Below, piece after piece: positions 32,956-45,662 of a stretch of DNA of 64,000 bases (position 1 is its first letter; the number at the start of each line of letters is the position of its first letter). The DNA comes from Edolisoma coerulescens (lineage: Eukaryota; Chordata; Aves; Passeriformes; Campephagidae), in NCBI GenBank assembly GCA_013397115.1, contig VWZW01002332.1, positions 124,001-188,000 on the forward strand, read 5' to 3'. The position numbers were made by a program, and so were the translations under genes. The notes below the pieces were generated by a model. The model had not been told where the DNA came from. It did not search any database and saw only the letters and a program-made list of their open reading frames with translations.

Positions 32956-35900
32956 GTCTAAGTGCTTTAAAAGTAAAATATTATTTAATTATTCACTATT
33001 AGGAAGAACCATTACACTGACAGTTCCCAGGAAAGGATCCCGCTGACAATGAGAAAAGAAAGAAAAGCTGTACTAAAGTATGACTTTTTTGCTGCAGAAA
33101 AAAACCAAGCATGGCTTGCCCAAACAAGAGGAATTTTACCTTTCAATTTCTAATGTGCACGCCAGGTTTGTGCTGCTCTCGTATTAAAATCCTCTCAGTT
33201 CAATGCCTGCCTGCAGGAACTGCACGTTTGTAATTAAAAGGAGATTAAGGTAATTTACTACTCTCTTGTCTGTTGCCCACTAATTTTCTTTCAAAGGGAA
33301 CAACAGCGCACTTCAGGGATGCAAGCACACTAACCACTAGGATGAAATAAGGGCCGGGTAAGTAGTGTAAGTGGACATTATCACATCTTTTCATACTAAT
33401 TGAGTAACAGGATTGATCTGTTTCTTCCTAACAGTGACAAGGAAGCTAAAGCTTTCTGAGATTAGAATTTCTCTGGGTTACCTTTTCAATCAAGAAGAGG
33501 ATTGCCAGTGCCTTAATATATTCAACAGGCACTTTTCATTTATTCATAAAAAAGCCTGAGATTCATCTGACCATGTGTAAATCTGTATCTGAGCTGAGCA
33601 CTAAGCTCCTCATACAGCAAAGAGAAATAAGCATTTTAGCAGGCAGTTCACTATACTCAACACAGTAATACAAATCATGCCCTAATTTTATTTTGTCTTC
33701 TTTCTTCCATTAATAGCAAAATAGGATGACTAGGTCAAGTGCGGATGTCTATACTGTGGTTGTACAGATCAACATTTCTAAGCTGATAGCTCTGTAGTGG
33801 CCTGTAAGGTGCCCTAGCACACCGAAGACATTTACACAAGGCTCAAAAATATGATACAAGGTCTGTGGGAGATTCATGTTATTCTCTAGTGATAGATGAA
33901 GGCTGTAGTGGGAACTACCCTTGACTTTGTATAAAATCCCCAGCTAAGTTAGGTAGTCAGCTTCCACCTTTAGATGTAGTGAATCCCACTCAAGTGACTG
34001 AACGTATCACATTTTGAGCAATTATCTCCTTTCTTCAGTGTTTCACAGCTCCTGTTACTTGTCAAACCCCACAGCTGAAAAACACTGATTCAGTAAAAGT
34101 AGTATGTAAGTACTGTGGATTGTATGGTATAGCATACTAACAGAATTGTTTCAATTTTTTTTAAAATTAATTTTTCTATTGGAATAAACTGTTGAGCTTT
34201 GAAGTTTATTCACTGTGCATTTGCTCAAAACAGTGTAACGTTGCTACTATTTCTTCATTATGAATGGTATATGAGATTTTGTGTGACACTGACAGACACT
34301 GTGGGATAAATATTTTACTTTTCCATTGGGATTTATCAGCTACCTAACAACTGAAAAAACAGGAAGTAATCTACCTTCCACAGTCCATGCTTATTGTTCA
34401 GCCCATTGGAAAAATGAATGCATCTCTTGAAACCTGTTAAAAAATTAAGCACTTTTAGGATGCACAAGACAATACTAGCTCCAGTAATGCATGCATTCCT
34501 TTGGCATAGATTACTGTATAATACTTAAAGACAGCTGTTTCTCCAAAAGCCAGAAATAGTAGGACAGATGGATAGGCAGAGGGGTGGCAAATTCCTCAGA
34601 GGGCCTTATCAACTGCTTGCCATATTCAAAAGGTAGAAGACAATAATTTACAGTGTAGCGGAGCTTACATTATATAGTCAGTGTAAATAGTTTGACTTGT
34701 TAAGCTGATCAAGTTTTTTGATACTTGCCATCCTGTTCTGCTGAGGGAACTCATTTCAACATATATGCTTTAACATCTGAAAAATGCTATTTCAAGGGCA
34801 CCAGTCTCCATCTCGACAACGAAAACCAATCAAATAATCATTTAAAAAGTCCACATGACAGTACAAGACCCTATAAATACCACAAGTCCATGTTATATCC
34901 TTTTATATCACTTCTGTTTCTGCCCATGTGGCAAATCTTTCACAATTTATCAGTTGCTATTTGTCTCATTTTATGAAGTAGAAGAATAAATGGGCCAGGC
35001 TTTTTGTGTTAAGAGTTCTCTCACCAAAGACTGGGGTTTCAATATAAAATTATAGTTTATAAGCAAGAAAACAAGCAAATGTGATACTCTGCAAAATCAC
35101 AGGATATTTATTTGTGACATAAATTTATTATTGTGCAGCTATATACAAAATGGGTACTTTTCTACTCAGTGTCTCCTTATTAAAGCAGCTCAGTGTGTTC
35201 TCCCTCTTACTTAAATTATAATTCATGAAGTCACCCTAGTTACTGCATAGAGGTAAATAAAGCTGTACACAGAGGATAAAAGCTACAAAGCACACAAAAA
35301 TCCAAACAATAGAGTGAATGCACATTACCACACTAATGCAACGTCCCAGCACTCCGTGTACTCATAACTGTTTAAAATGACTGTGGCTTGCTTTAAAAAG
35401 CAAGCTATTTGAGACTAAATATAGAGCATACATGGTGTGATGCCAATGCAGTATCAAAAAATTGAAATCATTCAGTTTTATTTCAGCTGTCCTCGACATT
35501 TACACCTGAGAACAGATTTTTATTCCTTAAAATGTGGGTGGTAAACATCTACCATATTTTTAAAATTTTTTGGTTGCATTATTTCTTTAGAAATTGTGAG
35601 AGTTAAGAAATTGTTGCTTGTCAGTTATTGATTCAGTGTTCCACTCTTCCAGCCCATGTTCATGCTGGGTGTATTTGTGGCAGGATTTCTGCTATATCTC
35701 TTCAAACAAAAGATCTGGAAATATGTTTTAAAATAAAAGCTAAGAATTCTCTTGCATTTAGATGATTTCAGTGAATAAGGACTAAAAAAAATCCTAACTG
35801 TGACAAAAAATCCTTCCTTTTCGAGAGCTGTCAATATTGAGAAAATCAGTCCTTGGGGGAGAAAGAAAAAACCTATGTACATTTTGCAATAGAGGTGCAA

Positions 35901-36499
35901 GAACCAAATATAGATGAAGATACCCTCCAGAAGGCTAAAAGTAATTTATATTTTGAAGCCATTTCATACTTTTTGGAGGATGTGAAAAGGAGCTCAGAGT
36001 TCTCCAGCACTGCCACTTGACAGTTGCAGAGTACAGCTGAAAGTTCCTAAATACCCTTTGAGACACAGAGAAGTTAATGTAGCCTGGAATGAGGACACAA
36101 GGAAAAAGAAACACTAAGAAAGAGGAAAGAAGAACAACAGATGGCATAGCTGAAGTATAGTCAGCAGCATAAACTGCAAGGGAAACAAACAAATCCCAAA
36201 GGCTGCAAGTAATAAATTTGCACAGTGGGGAACACACAGTTCTGGAGAAACTTCAGTCAGAAAATAAACTATGCATCAATCCAAAGCTTTTTGTTTAGTG
36301 CTGGTTGTCCTGGTAGATTTTCAACAAGCTTTAGAAATTCTTCCTCCTACAAGTCTTTTTTGAGAATGGAAGGACCTGCAGGAGGAAAAGACTTTCCCTG
36401 AAACCTGACGTGCCCTTACAGAATATGACAATGCCTTGCACACTGAAGAAAGACCCATCTGTAGGGACTTAAAATGTACCATTGCCTGTCCCAAACACT
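32956..36499. other. Repeat-poor non-coding stretch; candidate conserved element inside
   Basis: No CR1, LTR or SINE signature and no gene was recognised. Within it, 33120-33620 is of moderate complexity, free of low-complexity runs and dense in homeodomain-type TAATT/ATTA cores (for example TTGTAATTAAAAGG near 33228 and CACTAATTTTC near 33280). This makes it my best candidate for conserved non-coding DNA, but conservation cannot be judged from one sequence. Confidence 0.35.
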
Positions 36500-37160
36500 G
36501 TTTAGGCCACTTTGCCATGAGAAAAGCATAGCAAGGAGCAACAGGATGGAGCTAACTTCAGGCTTGGCAGAGGCAATGTGTGGCTGGCACATCCTGGGTA
36601 ATGCACCCAGACAAAAATTCCCACTGTGGCAAACAGTGTGAAGAAGCAACTGCTCATACACATATCCCAGTCAAAGAAAGATCGCCCCAAGTTATGGGAC
36701 AGATGGCATCTGAGGCCATCGAAGCTCCCTCAAATATGCCTCTGTGGAACTTGGACTGTTCTAAGCCAGTGTGATGGGAACTTGAGAGATAAAGGTGACA
36801 CCATTGTCCCAATGTTAACAAAGCTGAGCGAGAAGAATGGATCACTGATGTCAAAAAGAATGCAGAATTTATGGGCCACAAGGAAAGCCAACTCAGAAAC
36901 TGTGTTGAAATAAACTGACTCAATAAGAGGTAATTCTGTCAGGGGGAGAGTGCAGCCACCAACCACAACCCATGGACTAAAGAAATCCACTGACTCAAAA
37001 CAAGAGGAAGACTCAGCATGGGACTAATTAGCATTAGAAGTGAGGGAATCCTTTAACCAATAGAATAAGAGAAATGTGTAGCCAATGAGCATAAATTCCT
37101 TTGTTTGCTAAAATGTATAAATAGTGACAAGCTTTGAACAACCTTGGGACCCCCAGCAAC
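36500..37160 (+). mobile_element. Truncated ERVK-like LTR
   Basis: The right half (36810-37157) shares ordered blocks with the LTR at 17680-18540: TTAACAAAGCT, AATGCAGAATTTATGG, CCACAAGGA, GCAGCCACCAACC, AAACAAGAGGAAGACTCAGCATG, GACTAATTAGCA, TTAACCAATAGAA, AGCCAATGAGCATAAATTCC and TTTGTTTGCTAAAATGTATAAATAG. The shared end has two CCAAT boxes and a TATAAATA box. The text then stops at a CR1 insertion at 37161, and the polyadenylation part is missing. The left half (36500-36810) does not obviously match, so the start is uncertain. Confidence 0.6.
37116..37123 (+). promoter_or_regulatory. TATA box of the truncated LTR (TATAAATA)
   Basis: A strong TATA element lies 35 bp after the second CCAAT (37082-37086). 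The paralogous copy has the weaker AATAGATAAAC near 18379. Confidence 0.6.
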
Positions 37161-37505
37161 AAGAATCACAGAAGCACAGAACCATGGAATAAGCTGAGGT
37201 GGAAGGAACCCACAAGGATCATCGAGTTCCAACTCCTGGCCTGGCACAGCACCATCCACAAGGATCACACCGTGCCTGAGAGTATTCTCCAAATGCTTCT
37301 TGAGCTCTGTCAAGCTTGGTGCTGTGACCACTTCTCTGGGGAGGCTGTTCCAGTACCCAGCCACCCTTTGGGCAAAGAACCTTTTCCTGGTATCCAAGAA
37401 CCTCCCCTGACACAGCCTCAGCTCATTTCCTCACATCCTGTCCCTGGTCACCACAGAGAAGAGATCCATGTCTGCCCTTTGTCTTCTCCTCATGAGGCCC
37501 AAGGT
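37161..37505 (-). mobile_element. CR1 LINE 3' end, minus strand
   Basis: Antisense CR1: tail AGAATCACAGAAGCACAGAACC, then AGGTGGAAGGAACCCACAAG, CATCGAGTTCCAACTCCTGG, CAAATGCTTCTTGAGCTCTG, CTTCTCTGGGGAGGCTGTTC, CTTTGGGCAAAGAACCTTTTCC and CTTCTCCTCATGAGGCCCAA. The minus-strand translation over 37397-37240 includes TRKRFFAQRVAGYWNSLPRE and the ELKKHLEN segment, the usual C-terminus of CR1 ORF2. It truncates the LTR at 36500-37160. Confidence 0.9.
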
Positions 37506-37607
37506 GAAGAAGGACCAGTGGGATGCCACTGGCTCCACGGATATATTCTGCTTTATCTGTCTGTCTCTCCCTCTCTTTCTCTCCGCTCTCTTTTCTATTT
37601 CTTTCTT
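37506..37607. repeat. Linker with a pyrimidine-rich tract between opposed CR1 copies
   Basis: Positions 37555-37606 are almost entirely C and T (TCTGTCTGTCTCTCCCTCTC and further CTTTCTC units). The tract separates the 5'-truncated heads of two CR1 copies in opposite orientation. Confidence 0.7.
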
Positions 37608-37950
37608 GTTCAGCCTGGAGAAGAGAAGGATCTTACAGCACATTCCAGCATCTAACAAGGGACTTTTTACAAGGGCATGTAGTGACAGGACAAGGGCTGA
37701 TGCCTTTAAACTGAAGGAGAGTAAACTTGGATTACATATTTTGAAGAAATTCCTTGCTGTGAGGGTGGGGAGAAACTGGCACAGCTTTCCCAGAGAAGTT
37801 GTGGAAGCCCTATTCCAGGACATGTTCAAGACTAGGCTGGATAGGGCTCTGAGCAATCTGTGGAAGATAACCCTATCCATAGTGGGGGGGATAGAACTTG
37901 ATGATTTTTCAGGTCTCTTCCAACCTAAATAATTCTATGATTCCATGATT
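37608..37950 (+). mobile_element. CR1 LINE 3' end
   Basis: Starts TTCAGCCTGGAGAAGAGAAGG and continues GGGACTTTTTACAAGGGC, AGTGACAGGACAAGGGCTG, TTTAAACTGAAGGAGAG, AAGAAATTCCTTGCTGTGAG, CCCAGAGAAGTTGTGGAAGC, CTCTGAGCAATCTG, TTGATGATTTTTCAGGTCTC and CTTCCAACCTAAATAATTC with a CTATGATTCCATG tail. The translated part reads DRTRADAFKLKESK and VRVGRNWHSFPREVVEALF, the ORF2 C-terminus. Confidence 0.92.
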
Positions 37951-40064
37951 TTTTCAGAGTTTTAGTATGATGGAGGCAATGTGTTGGTTCAGGCTCAGCT
38001 GAGGATAGCTCTGCTTGGCAGGAAATGTCTGTCTTCTGCTAAGCTCTGAGTCAATGACGTGGTACCATGTAAGGTCATATGTGATCAGCCATTTTTGAAA
38101 AAGGAGTTACAAGGTTTAACCTAATTTTATGATGAGGGGATTCTCATGTGAAACCTGTTTTTCAATCGGATGAGAAAAGATTCAGAGCAGGAATCTTACT
38201 GTAGTGTTTTCATTGTGGTAAGGTCATGGCTCCCCTGTTTGTAGTTTACACTTCAGTACTAAGTAAAACACTATAATGATGTAAAACTGCAGGTGACAGA
38301 GATATACTCACAGACAAAATTTAGGCTGTGATTGTGGAGCTATTGAATGAGGTGACTACATCTCAGTCACCTCATGCTCATAACATGATTAGGAAATGTG
38401 TCCCAGAAGTAAAAGAACATTGTTGCTATGGCTGGCATTATCTCAAGTTTGAGAGCTAACTTCTGAAGATAACTAAGAATAATTCTGGAGCAGGAAATAT
38501 AGCTCAGCTAAAAAATAAACTAAAACCGCTCAAAATCCTGCATTAATCTGACTCCACTGAGCAGATTAAGAAAAACAAAGACAAAAACATATTAAAAGGC
38601 AGTAAAGATAGAATAAATGGCCATGCCATTAAGTGACAGAGCATAGACTTAGGCATTAGAAACAAAAAATTGAAATCACAACTAATTTTGAGTGTAGGAT
38701 TCATATGTTTTCTTGCAGAAAAAAAAAAAAACACAGAAGAATAGCTTCACTACACTGTCTTCCAATGAGGATGGAGTGGATTTGCTTGACTCTCCAGTAC
38801 ACCTGCACAAGAATAGCAGTTGGGGCACAGTACCTGAAAGAGATCAGACATTTCTGGATCAACTTCTGATGGTAAAACAAGATTCCTTAAGGACTCTCAA
38901 CTTGCACTACATGAATCTGCTGAAGCAGTTGATTTGAGCCCAAATATCTACTTCAAGATGAGCTGAACCTCTTCCTCCAGCCCTTGTCATGTTAGATCAA
39001 TTTGACCCCAGCTGATGGCTGCAATTTAGACTACTTTGCATGCATATATTTGCATGTAGATACCCAGATATCTCAACATGGAGATGGAGCCAACCCTGTC
39101 GGAGAGATCTAAGAGACATGAGAGTAGGAATATAATTCAGTTACCTAAAACATCCATCTAGGGATCTACAGAGTATTTGAGCCATTTGTAAGGTGCTGAC
39201 ATATGACAAAGTAAAAGAGGTTTTCACCATTCTGGACTGGCAGCTGTAGACCAGGTGAATACCTTGGGACATCCCAGTTGGTACTAAATACCTATTTAGA
39301 AAACTGAATTGGGTCTGAGGGTCTATGACATTGACACCTGTATCTCACCTAATCTCATGGATTGCCCTAGTGAACAGAGCTTGACACTTCTCAAGTGAAA
39401 TTTATTCTTCTGAAGCAATGTCTAAATTAAGTCACTGCTCTGAGCTATGAGTGCTTTTACCTTTATACGGGCTATAAAGCAAATTAAGATGATTTAATGT
39501 AAAAGTAGATATTGAAAAAGAGATTAGCTGAAATGCAAGTTTTTAGCCCAGACTACAAGGGCAGCACTGCTAAAGCTTAAGAAGAAATGGAGTATTTAGG
39601 GTCCCACTTCTGCATTGTTGAAAACAGTGAGGTTTTGGAGACTTAATTTAATAGCAACAAAATTGGAGTCTTATTTTAAATCAATATGAAAAGCTTCACC
39701 AAAATGGCAAATAGTAAAACTGTTTTATAAATGCAAGCATATGTATATATATTAAGAAGATTATAACAAATATGTTGAGGTTATATGCTTTTAATGTCTT
39801 TGAAAAACAGGAATGAATAGCAACATCATGGGCTTTGAACTGGAATCTCCAGCAGTAGATGACAGTTGTACAAGTTTACTAAGTGTCAGAAAAGACCCTT
39901 ATGCCTGCAAATACCCAATGTACTGCCATTATCTAGAGACGAAAAAACCATGAGCACGGTGGAAAATTACACACCACTTAATTCAGCTCCAGAAAATGTG
40001 GTGAACCACTTTCAGTGTTCAAAAGGATTTGTAGAAAATCTACATAGTAAAACACAGAAAACCA
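37951..40064. other. Anonymous sequence
   Basis: No gene or repeat recognised apart from a 13-base poly(A) near 38719-38731. Open frames stay below 75 codons. Confidence 0.5.
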
Positions 40065-40343
40065 AGGTTTTCTGTGACAGGACAAGGGGTGACGGCTTTA
40101 AACTGAAAGAGAATAGGCTTAGATTGGATATTTGGAAGAAATTCTTTACCATGAGGGTGGTGAGGCACTGGAACAGGTTTCCCAGACAAGTTCTGGAAGC
40201 CCCATTCCTGGACATGTTCAAGACCAGGATGGATGGGGCTTGGAGCAGTGTGGTCTAGTGGAAGGTGTACCAGCTCATGGAGGAGGGGCTGGAACTAGAT
40301 GATCTTTAAGGTCGTATATAACATTCGAGGATTCCATGGTTTT
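40065..40343 (+). mobile_element. CR1 LINE 3' end with readable ORF2 C-terminus
   Basis: CR1 order is clear: TGTGACAGGACAAGGGGTGACGG, TTTAAACTGAAAGAGAATAGG, TTGGAAGAAATTCTTTACC, GAGGCACTGGAACAGG, TGGACATGTTCAAGACCAGG, TGTGGTCTAGTGGAAGGTG and CTGGAACTAGATGATCTTTAAGG, with a decayed tail ATTCGAGGATTCCATGG. About 60 codons of ORF2 are still open (DRTRGDGFKLKENRLRLD, FFTMRVVRHWNRFPRQ), ending at 40258. Confidence 0.93.
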
Positions 40344-42921
40344 AAACTGAATTAGTTTAAATTCAAGATCAACTAATCAAAATTTACAAATGCATATAAA
40401 CCAGTGTTTTAGTATAGATTTCGTGTGCCATTTAGAGCTAGTCTGCAGTTCTCCATCAAATTTTTTTGACTGAAATTAGAATTTTGACTAAACCAGAATA
40501 CATTCTCAAAACTCTCTTTTTTCTTAAAAAACTTAGGAAAATAAAGTTTCCAAAAATATGAGGTGGGATTCATCTCACTTAGCTTTAGAAGTTTATAGCA
40601 TAAATGTGTTCACCTAAGCTAATTACCTTAAGCTTCCCTTTTAACAAATTTTAGACATCTACTGTAGAAGGAGATGAACTGCACCTGAGAAAACCTGTTT
40701 TTCTCTATTATTCAATTAAAGGTGGCATATGGCAGGCTCAGATGCAGAATTACACTGCTTGTATATGCATCTGATAAAATCAATCCCATTCCAGACTTCT
40801 AAAAGCATCTCAAAAACAACAACAAAAAGATAACCCTGAAATATTTTGTAACTCAGGTGCATGTTCTCCCATGCTTCTATGCCTGACATTCCCTTACTAG
40901 CCTCTGTGCTCATCTGTGTCTATGCAATCTCCAGATGTGCCGTTTCACCTTTCCAAAAGGGAGAACAGGACTCACAATTGACAGTACAAAGTAACTGTCT
41001 AACATCTCCATATTTTTCCTTGGGAGGAACTTATTTTCTCACTCTGTTTAACTGACCATCTTTCTGTCCAGAACAGTTCAATTTCCATTTTCTTAGCACG
41101 ATTTTGTATTTCTGTACAATTCCACTGCTCAGTATGAGGAATGTAAAGAAAAAAGAAAAACAACCCCAAATTTCCTCCCTTGCATTCCTAAAATCAGAGG
41201 TAACCCTATTAGAAACACCAGTTCTTGGAAAAATTAATGCTGCTGTTGAGTTGCTTTTGAACCCATAGAACAATTTGATAAGAGAAAATGAGATCTTGAA
41301 AGATGAGGTGAAGGTAGAGACTTTCTCTTAGTTATAAGAAGCAGAGATAGTTGTCTCTGAGAGAAATATACTGAAACTTTTATGATAGTGTCAGAAATTA
41401 CTTTTTCTTCAGTCACTGTCATGCAGTCAAAAGAGGAAGTCTGTATAAGACTGAAGAGAAATATATCCTATGGTCCCTTGGGATGCTGTGACATATCTGT
41501 ATAGGAATGAGCAAAGGAGAGCCAAACATATAAAGTAAATATGCCTAACATTTACACTTCCATTTTGAAGTCAAAACCTGGAGAAGCCTGCACAGCTCAT
41601 TTCCAAACAAATAGCATCACTGCTAGCTGCTTTTTTACCATTAAATAGAAAGTCTCACAGGAGAGACACAGTATTTCCAGGAATAAATTTTCTGGTCAGG
41701 AGTTACTTCATGGGTATGATTCCACCATGAGACTTCTATTTATAAACAGCAGAGGAAAATAATTCTCTAGCCCATCAAAAGCACCTGTGCAGTCATGGTA
41801 AAAATAGAAGGACATCTTTTTAAACACGTACTGAAGAAATTTTAATACTTTTTCAAGTGCACTTTAATTTTATTTTTTTTAACAAATATATGTTTGAATG
41901 TGTTTTAAAGTTTGGAAGAGTACCATCAATGAGCTTTTCTCACAGATGTTTTAAGTGTCACTCACTTCATGACCTGAAATCTCAAACTGTTCAAATGAAA
42001 CTCTCTCTGACATTACAGAGTTGTGCCAAAAAAAGGAGCGCACTTTTTATTCGTCCATAGAACCTCTTATCTCCTATAATAATCTTGCCACTCTACCTTT
42101 GCTAATTGTGGCTTGATGTTAAAAAGCAGGAACACCCATACAGCTTAAGAATAATTATTTTAAGGATGTATTTAATTGAGATATTATAGCAGTCTACAAA
42201 AATTTGCCAATGATTCAAAATGGTTCAAGGAAGCTAAAGTAATGGTCTTGCAACCTATTTACGCTTACAACACCTGCTAGTGGACTTAGAATAATACCAT
42301 TTCAGTCTTGTATTTTTCAGTTTTGTGTATGGTTAATTAGAATTACTTTCTGTCATTAAAGAAAAAAGCCAACCGCCATCAATCAGCCACTGGATTTCAT
42401 AGGAAGGAAAGCACTGAATAGAAGACATGGTTCATTTTTACACTTCAGACTGAAGTAGTGATGTTTTACCACCCTGTAGATTCTGACTTTACAAAAACAC
42501 AACAGTTCGGATATAGATTTCCTCTTCTTTTAAATTAAGCCTTCTATCAGGGATAGTCCCACCGCAAAGAAGTATTGGATAAATCGTGTTTAAGAGTTAA
42601 CTATTATGAGCAGCCTGACACAAGCATAATATGTGTATGATTTGTAACATTACTATTGTTTTCCATTCAAAACAATAGCATTTTAAACAGTGAAAGCCAA
42701 AACATTCCACCAGACTTAAAATGCAGCTTCATAGGAAAGAAATCTTTTCCTAAGTTAGCAAGAAAAATTTAAAAAACCCATGTAAATAACCTTTAGCAAC
42801 TGAAACTCTTGCCTAGAAACTCTGCAAACCTAGACCCAGGTTCTCTTAAAAGAATATACATGAAGATTGTAGTCACTTTATGCTTCCTCTGCTGCTAAAT
42901 CAAAGAAATTTTAACATAGTC

Positions 42922-42935
42922 ATATATATATATAC
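42922..42935. repeat. (AT)n microsatellite
   Basis: Seven AT dinucleotides. Confidence 0.9.
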
Positions 42936-45263
42936 AAGCCTCCAGCAAGATCTTTCTCTTACCATAATGTCACCTTACAGGACTGCATTTTTAATTTAGG
43001 CACCTTGTTTAAATTTTGTTGGGATAAAATCAATGTTCAAGCAAGAGATTCTGCAGCAGATACTTTGTGCTATGCAGCTCTAAGTTTGATTTTGACTTCC
43101 ATTTACCTGTCTGGGTACACCACCCTTTTAGAGAACTGTCCATTTTTCACATTGTATTGCAGTGCATCAGGGAGCTAAAGTTTATTGTGTGTATCATGCA
43201 AGTTGCTTATTTTTTCACATCAACAAATGTGTTTTAACAACACACCCCGTAGATATGATCATGGCTTGTACCATAAAAGTCTGTAGCTCACACTGTACAT
43301 GCCTGTTAATGGCAGTAAATATGTGTCCAGAAAAAAACAATTAATTAGTCATTAAATTTCTGTGTCCATGCCAGAACAGAACTGGGTGCAAATGAGATTA
43401 AAGCCTCTCTGAATGACCACAGAAAATGGATTTATTTGGGATTGCTTTTCCAGTGTTCTTTATCTCCCTATGAGAAATTCCAACAAGTACCGTGGTAGAA
43501 AAAGAACAGTAGAATGAAGACCTGAATGAACAATGACCTATGATAAATAACCAGAAGCTTAGTATCTACTGCCTTTTTGTTTGTCTGTTTCTTGGATTTC
43601 TGTATTGTGTTGTGCAATGGAAACAAAGAAAAAGAAAAGTGAATGTCCAGTCCAAGCTCTCTGAAGTTCTCTAAAAATTCAGATTTGGATGTTCTGATAA
43701 GGACATACCATGTGGCCAGTAAGTGTTCTCCTGTAAGGAAGCCTGTCTCCAGGTGTAGGGGGAAGCAAGATGGCACTGCTGGAAGGCTGATGTCAATGGG
43801 CTACATGGGAGCAGTGCTCTCCAAAGGATGTCAGTTGTGTAATATGCAGACATTTCTTCTCTTGACCTTTCTCAATTGCTGCCTTGTAACTCTTGCCCAT
43901 GGGAAGATGTGTGGCGTTATGCTCTTGTCACCCAAGAGCCTGAGATGAATGCTGGCTGGAGGGAGTTCAAGCCTGGAGGGTGTCTGGCAGTCCACTTGGT
44001 TTGACTGCACCAGCTCACTGGAGTGTTAATTGGAGCATATCTCTGTTAATCATGCATATCTGTTTGGGTGGGAATGTATGAAAATCTTTTGCTGACATGG
44101 TCTACCCATCATTTGCTCATTTTGCTAAACAGAACTTTTCACTGTCATGTTGTTTGGTGCACTTTTCCCTCCATTGGATCATGAAACATAATATTAACCT
44201 AGAAATAACTTTTTTTCATGGAATATTTGCCATTGCGCTCTGATCTGTAGTGCCTGTAAAGATTGTAAATTGCATCCCAAAGGCAGCAGCCACAGTAAGA
44301 AATGAGTCCTGAGAGAGTTTGGTCATCTGCCTTTCAGTAGTTAAAGGCAAAGCACAGCCTCTAGGCTCAGATGTCTTGGAAACAGCATTTAAAGTTATGA
44401 AAGATACCTAGATTTCTTCTGCCACCTTGGATTTGATTTGTAAGAGAAGGAAATTCAATTGACATTTTAGTGCCTTGGTTTACTATTCTGTGACTCTGCA
44501 TCTTCTCTTTGTATTGAGATTGTATCACGCATGCCAATACAGTTAATTTTCTGAAAAAATTCCTGATATATTTGGCTAGTTACCAACAGATTTGGCCTGT
44601 GCAGGTAATGAATGCAATAAAGCTTTCACAGCTATTTGCAAAAGTATATCAAGAGGAGCACATTTATTTGAATTTTTAGATTATAGCTCACCTTCTTTTT
44701 CCCCTAGATTCAAATTAATCTTGATAGTAATAATTAATTTTCAGCTTCAAGATTTAATAATATATTAGGGTCAAATTATCATTGGATAATTACATTTTGT
44801 ATTTTGGAAACCTGTAAAGTAAGTTCCATGATTTGTTGTTTCTGTTTCTTGAAGCACTGATACTCCAAGCCTATTCTTTTCTTCCTGCTTGATGGTTGGC
44901 TAATTATTGTTTTAAAAGTGCACTGTATGTTCATTCCGATGGAAGATCCATTTGGATAAAACAAGACTCTTTTTTTTTTTCCCCAGAGGTTTTACAAACT
45001 TTTCATTATGCAGTAATAAGGAAATGAGTTTCTGTCTTGAGGGAGTCTTGGGAAATCTTCACCTGTAGCTATTACCAATGTTACTAGAGCATGCCCAGAT
45101 AATACAGTAGTATTGTGGTTAAAGAGATTAGTAAGAAATTCAGAGTGTGTGGTCTGAAGTCCAAACACATTTTCCCACTTGAGACACATCACCACATGGA
45201 CCCGACTCTGGGCAGAGTCGCACTAGTACTGACATTACTCTGAGAGCAGTATAAAAACTCTTG

Positions 45264-45295
45264 AGATATCTGATCATATCTGATCATATCTGATC
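45264..45295. repeat. TGATCATATC tandem repeat
   Basis: Two perfect 10-bp units at 45271-45290, with GATATC before and TGATC after extending the periodicity to about three units. Each unit contains the palindrome TGATCA. Confidence 0.92.
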
Positions 45296-45662
45296 CTAGC
45301 CTAGATTTGTGGACATACAGATCTGCATTTACCCCAGCTGCTCAGATTCTGTAAACACTTCAGCAGTGCCACTGTGCCCTCAGCATAGTCTTCCCATGGT
45401 GGAATTACAATGTCCTTAAGTAGCCAGGATGAATAGCAAGGTAACTCTAAAGCAAATGTAGCTCTATGTTTTGAATTAGGAAACCAGCCTTCGTGGTATT
45501 GTAAGACAATTCAGAGTGCCTTCAGTGGGAGTACTGAGTAGCAAAGGTAAACACTACAGCCAAATAATGCTGAAATGCTAGTAAATTCCTCACAGAAAGA
45601 ACAAAATGCCGCAAAACTGAGAAGTGGCTTAATTGATGCTCAGAGTTTTTGTGTCTCTTCAG

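Larger units (their letters stand above)
40344..45662. other. Anonymous sequence
   Basis: No gene or known repeat recognised. It contains (AT)n at 42922-42935 and a tandem decamer at 45264-45295. Frames such as 43468-43776 (minus, 102 codons) and 43643-43948 (plus, 101 codons) overlap on opposite strands and show no motif. Confidence 0.5.

Noticed and set aside
43468..43948. Overlapping open frames of about 100 codons on opposite strands
   Set aside because: No motif in either, and mutual overlap on opposite strands is expected for chance frames.
44478..44502. CR1-like tail (TTACTATTCTGTGACTCTG)
   Set aside because: No CR1 body upstream; a short match to a simple octamer repeat is weak evidence.
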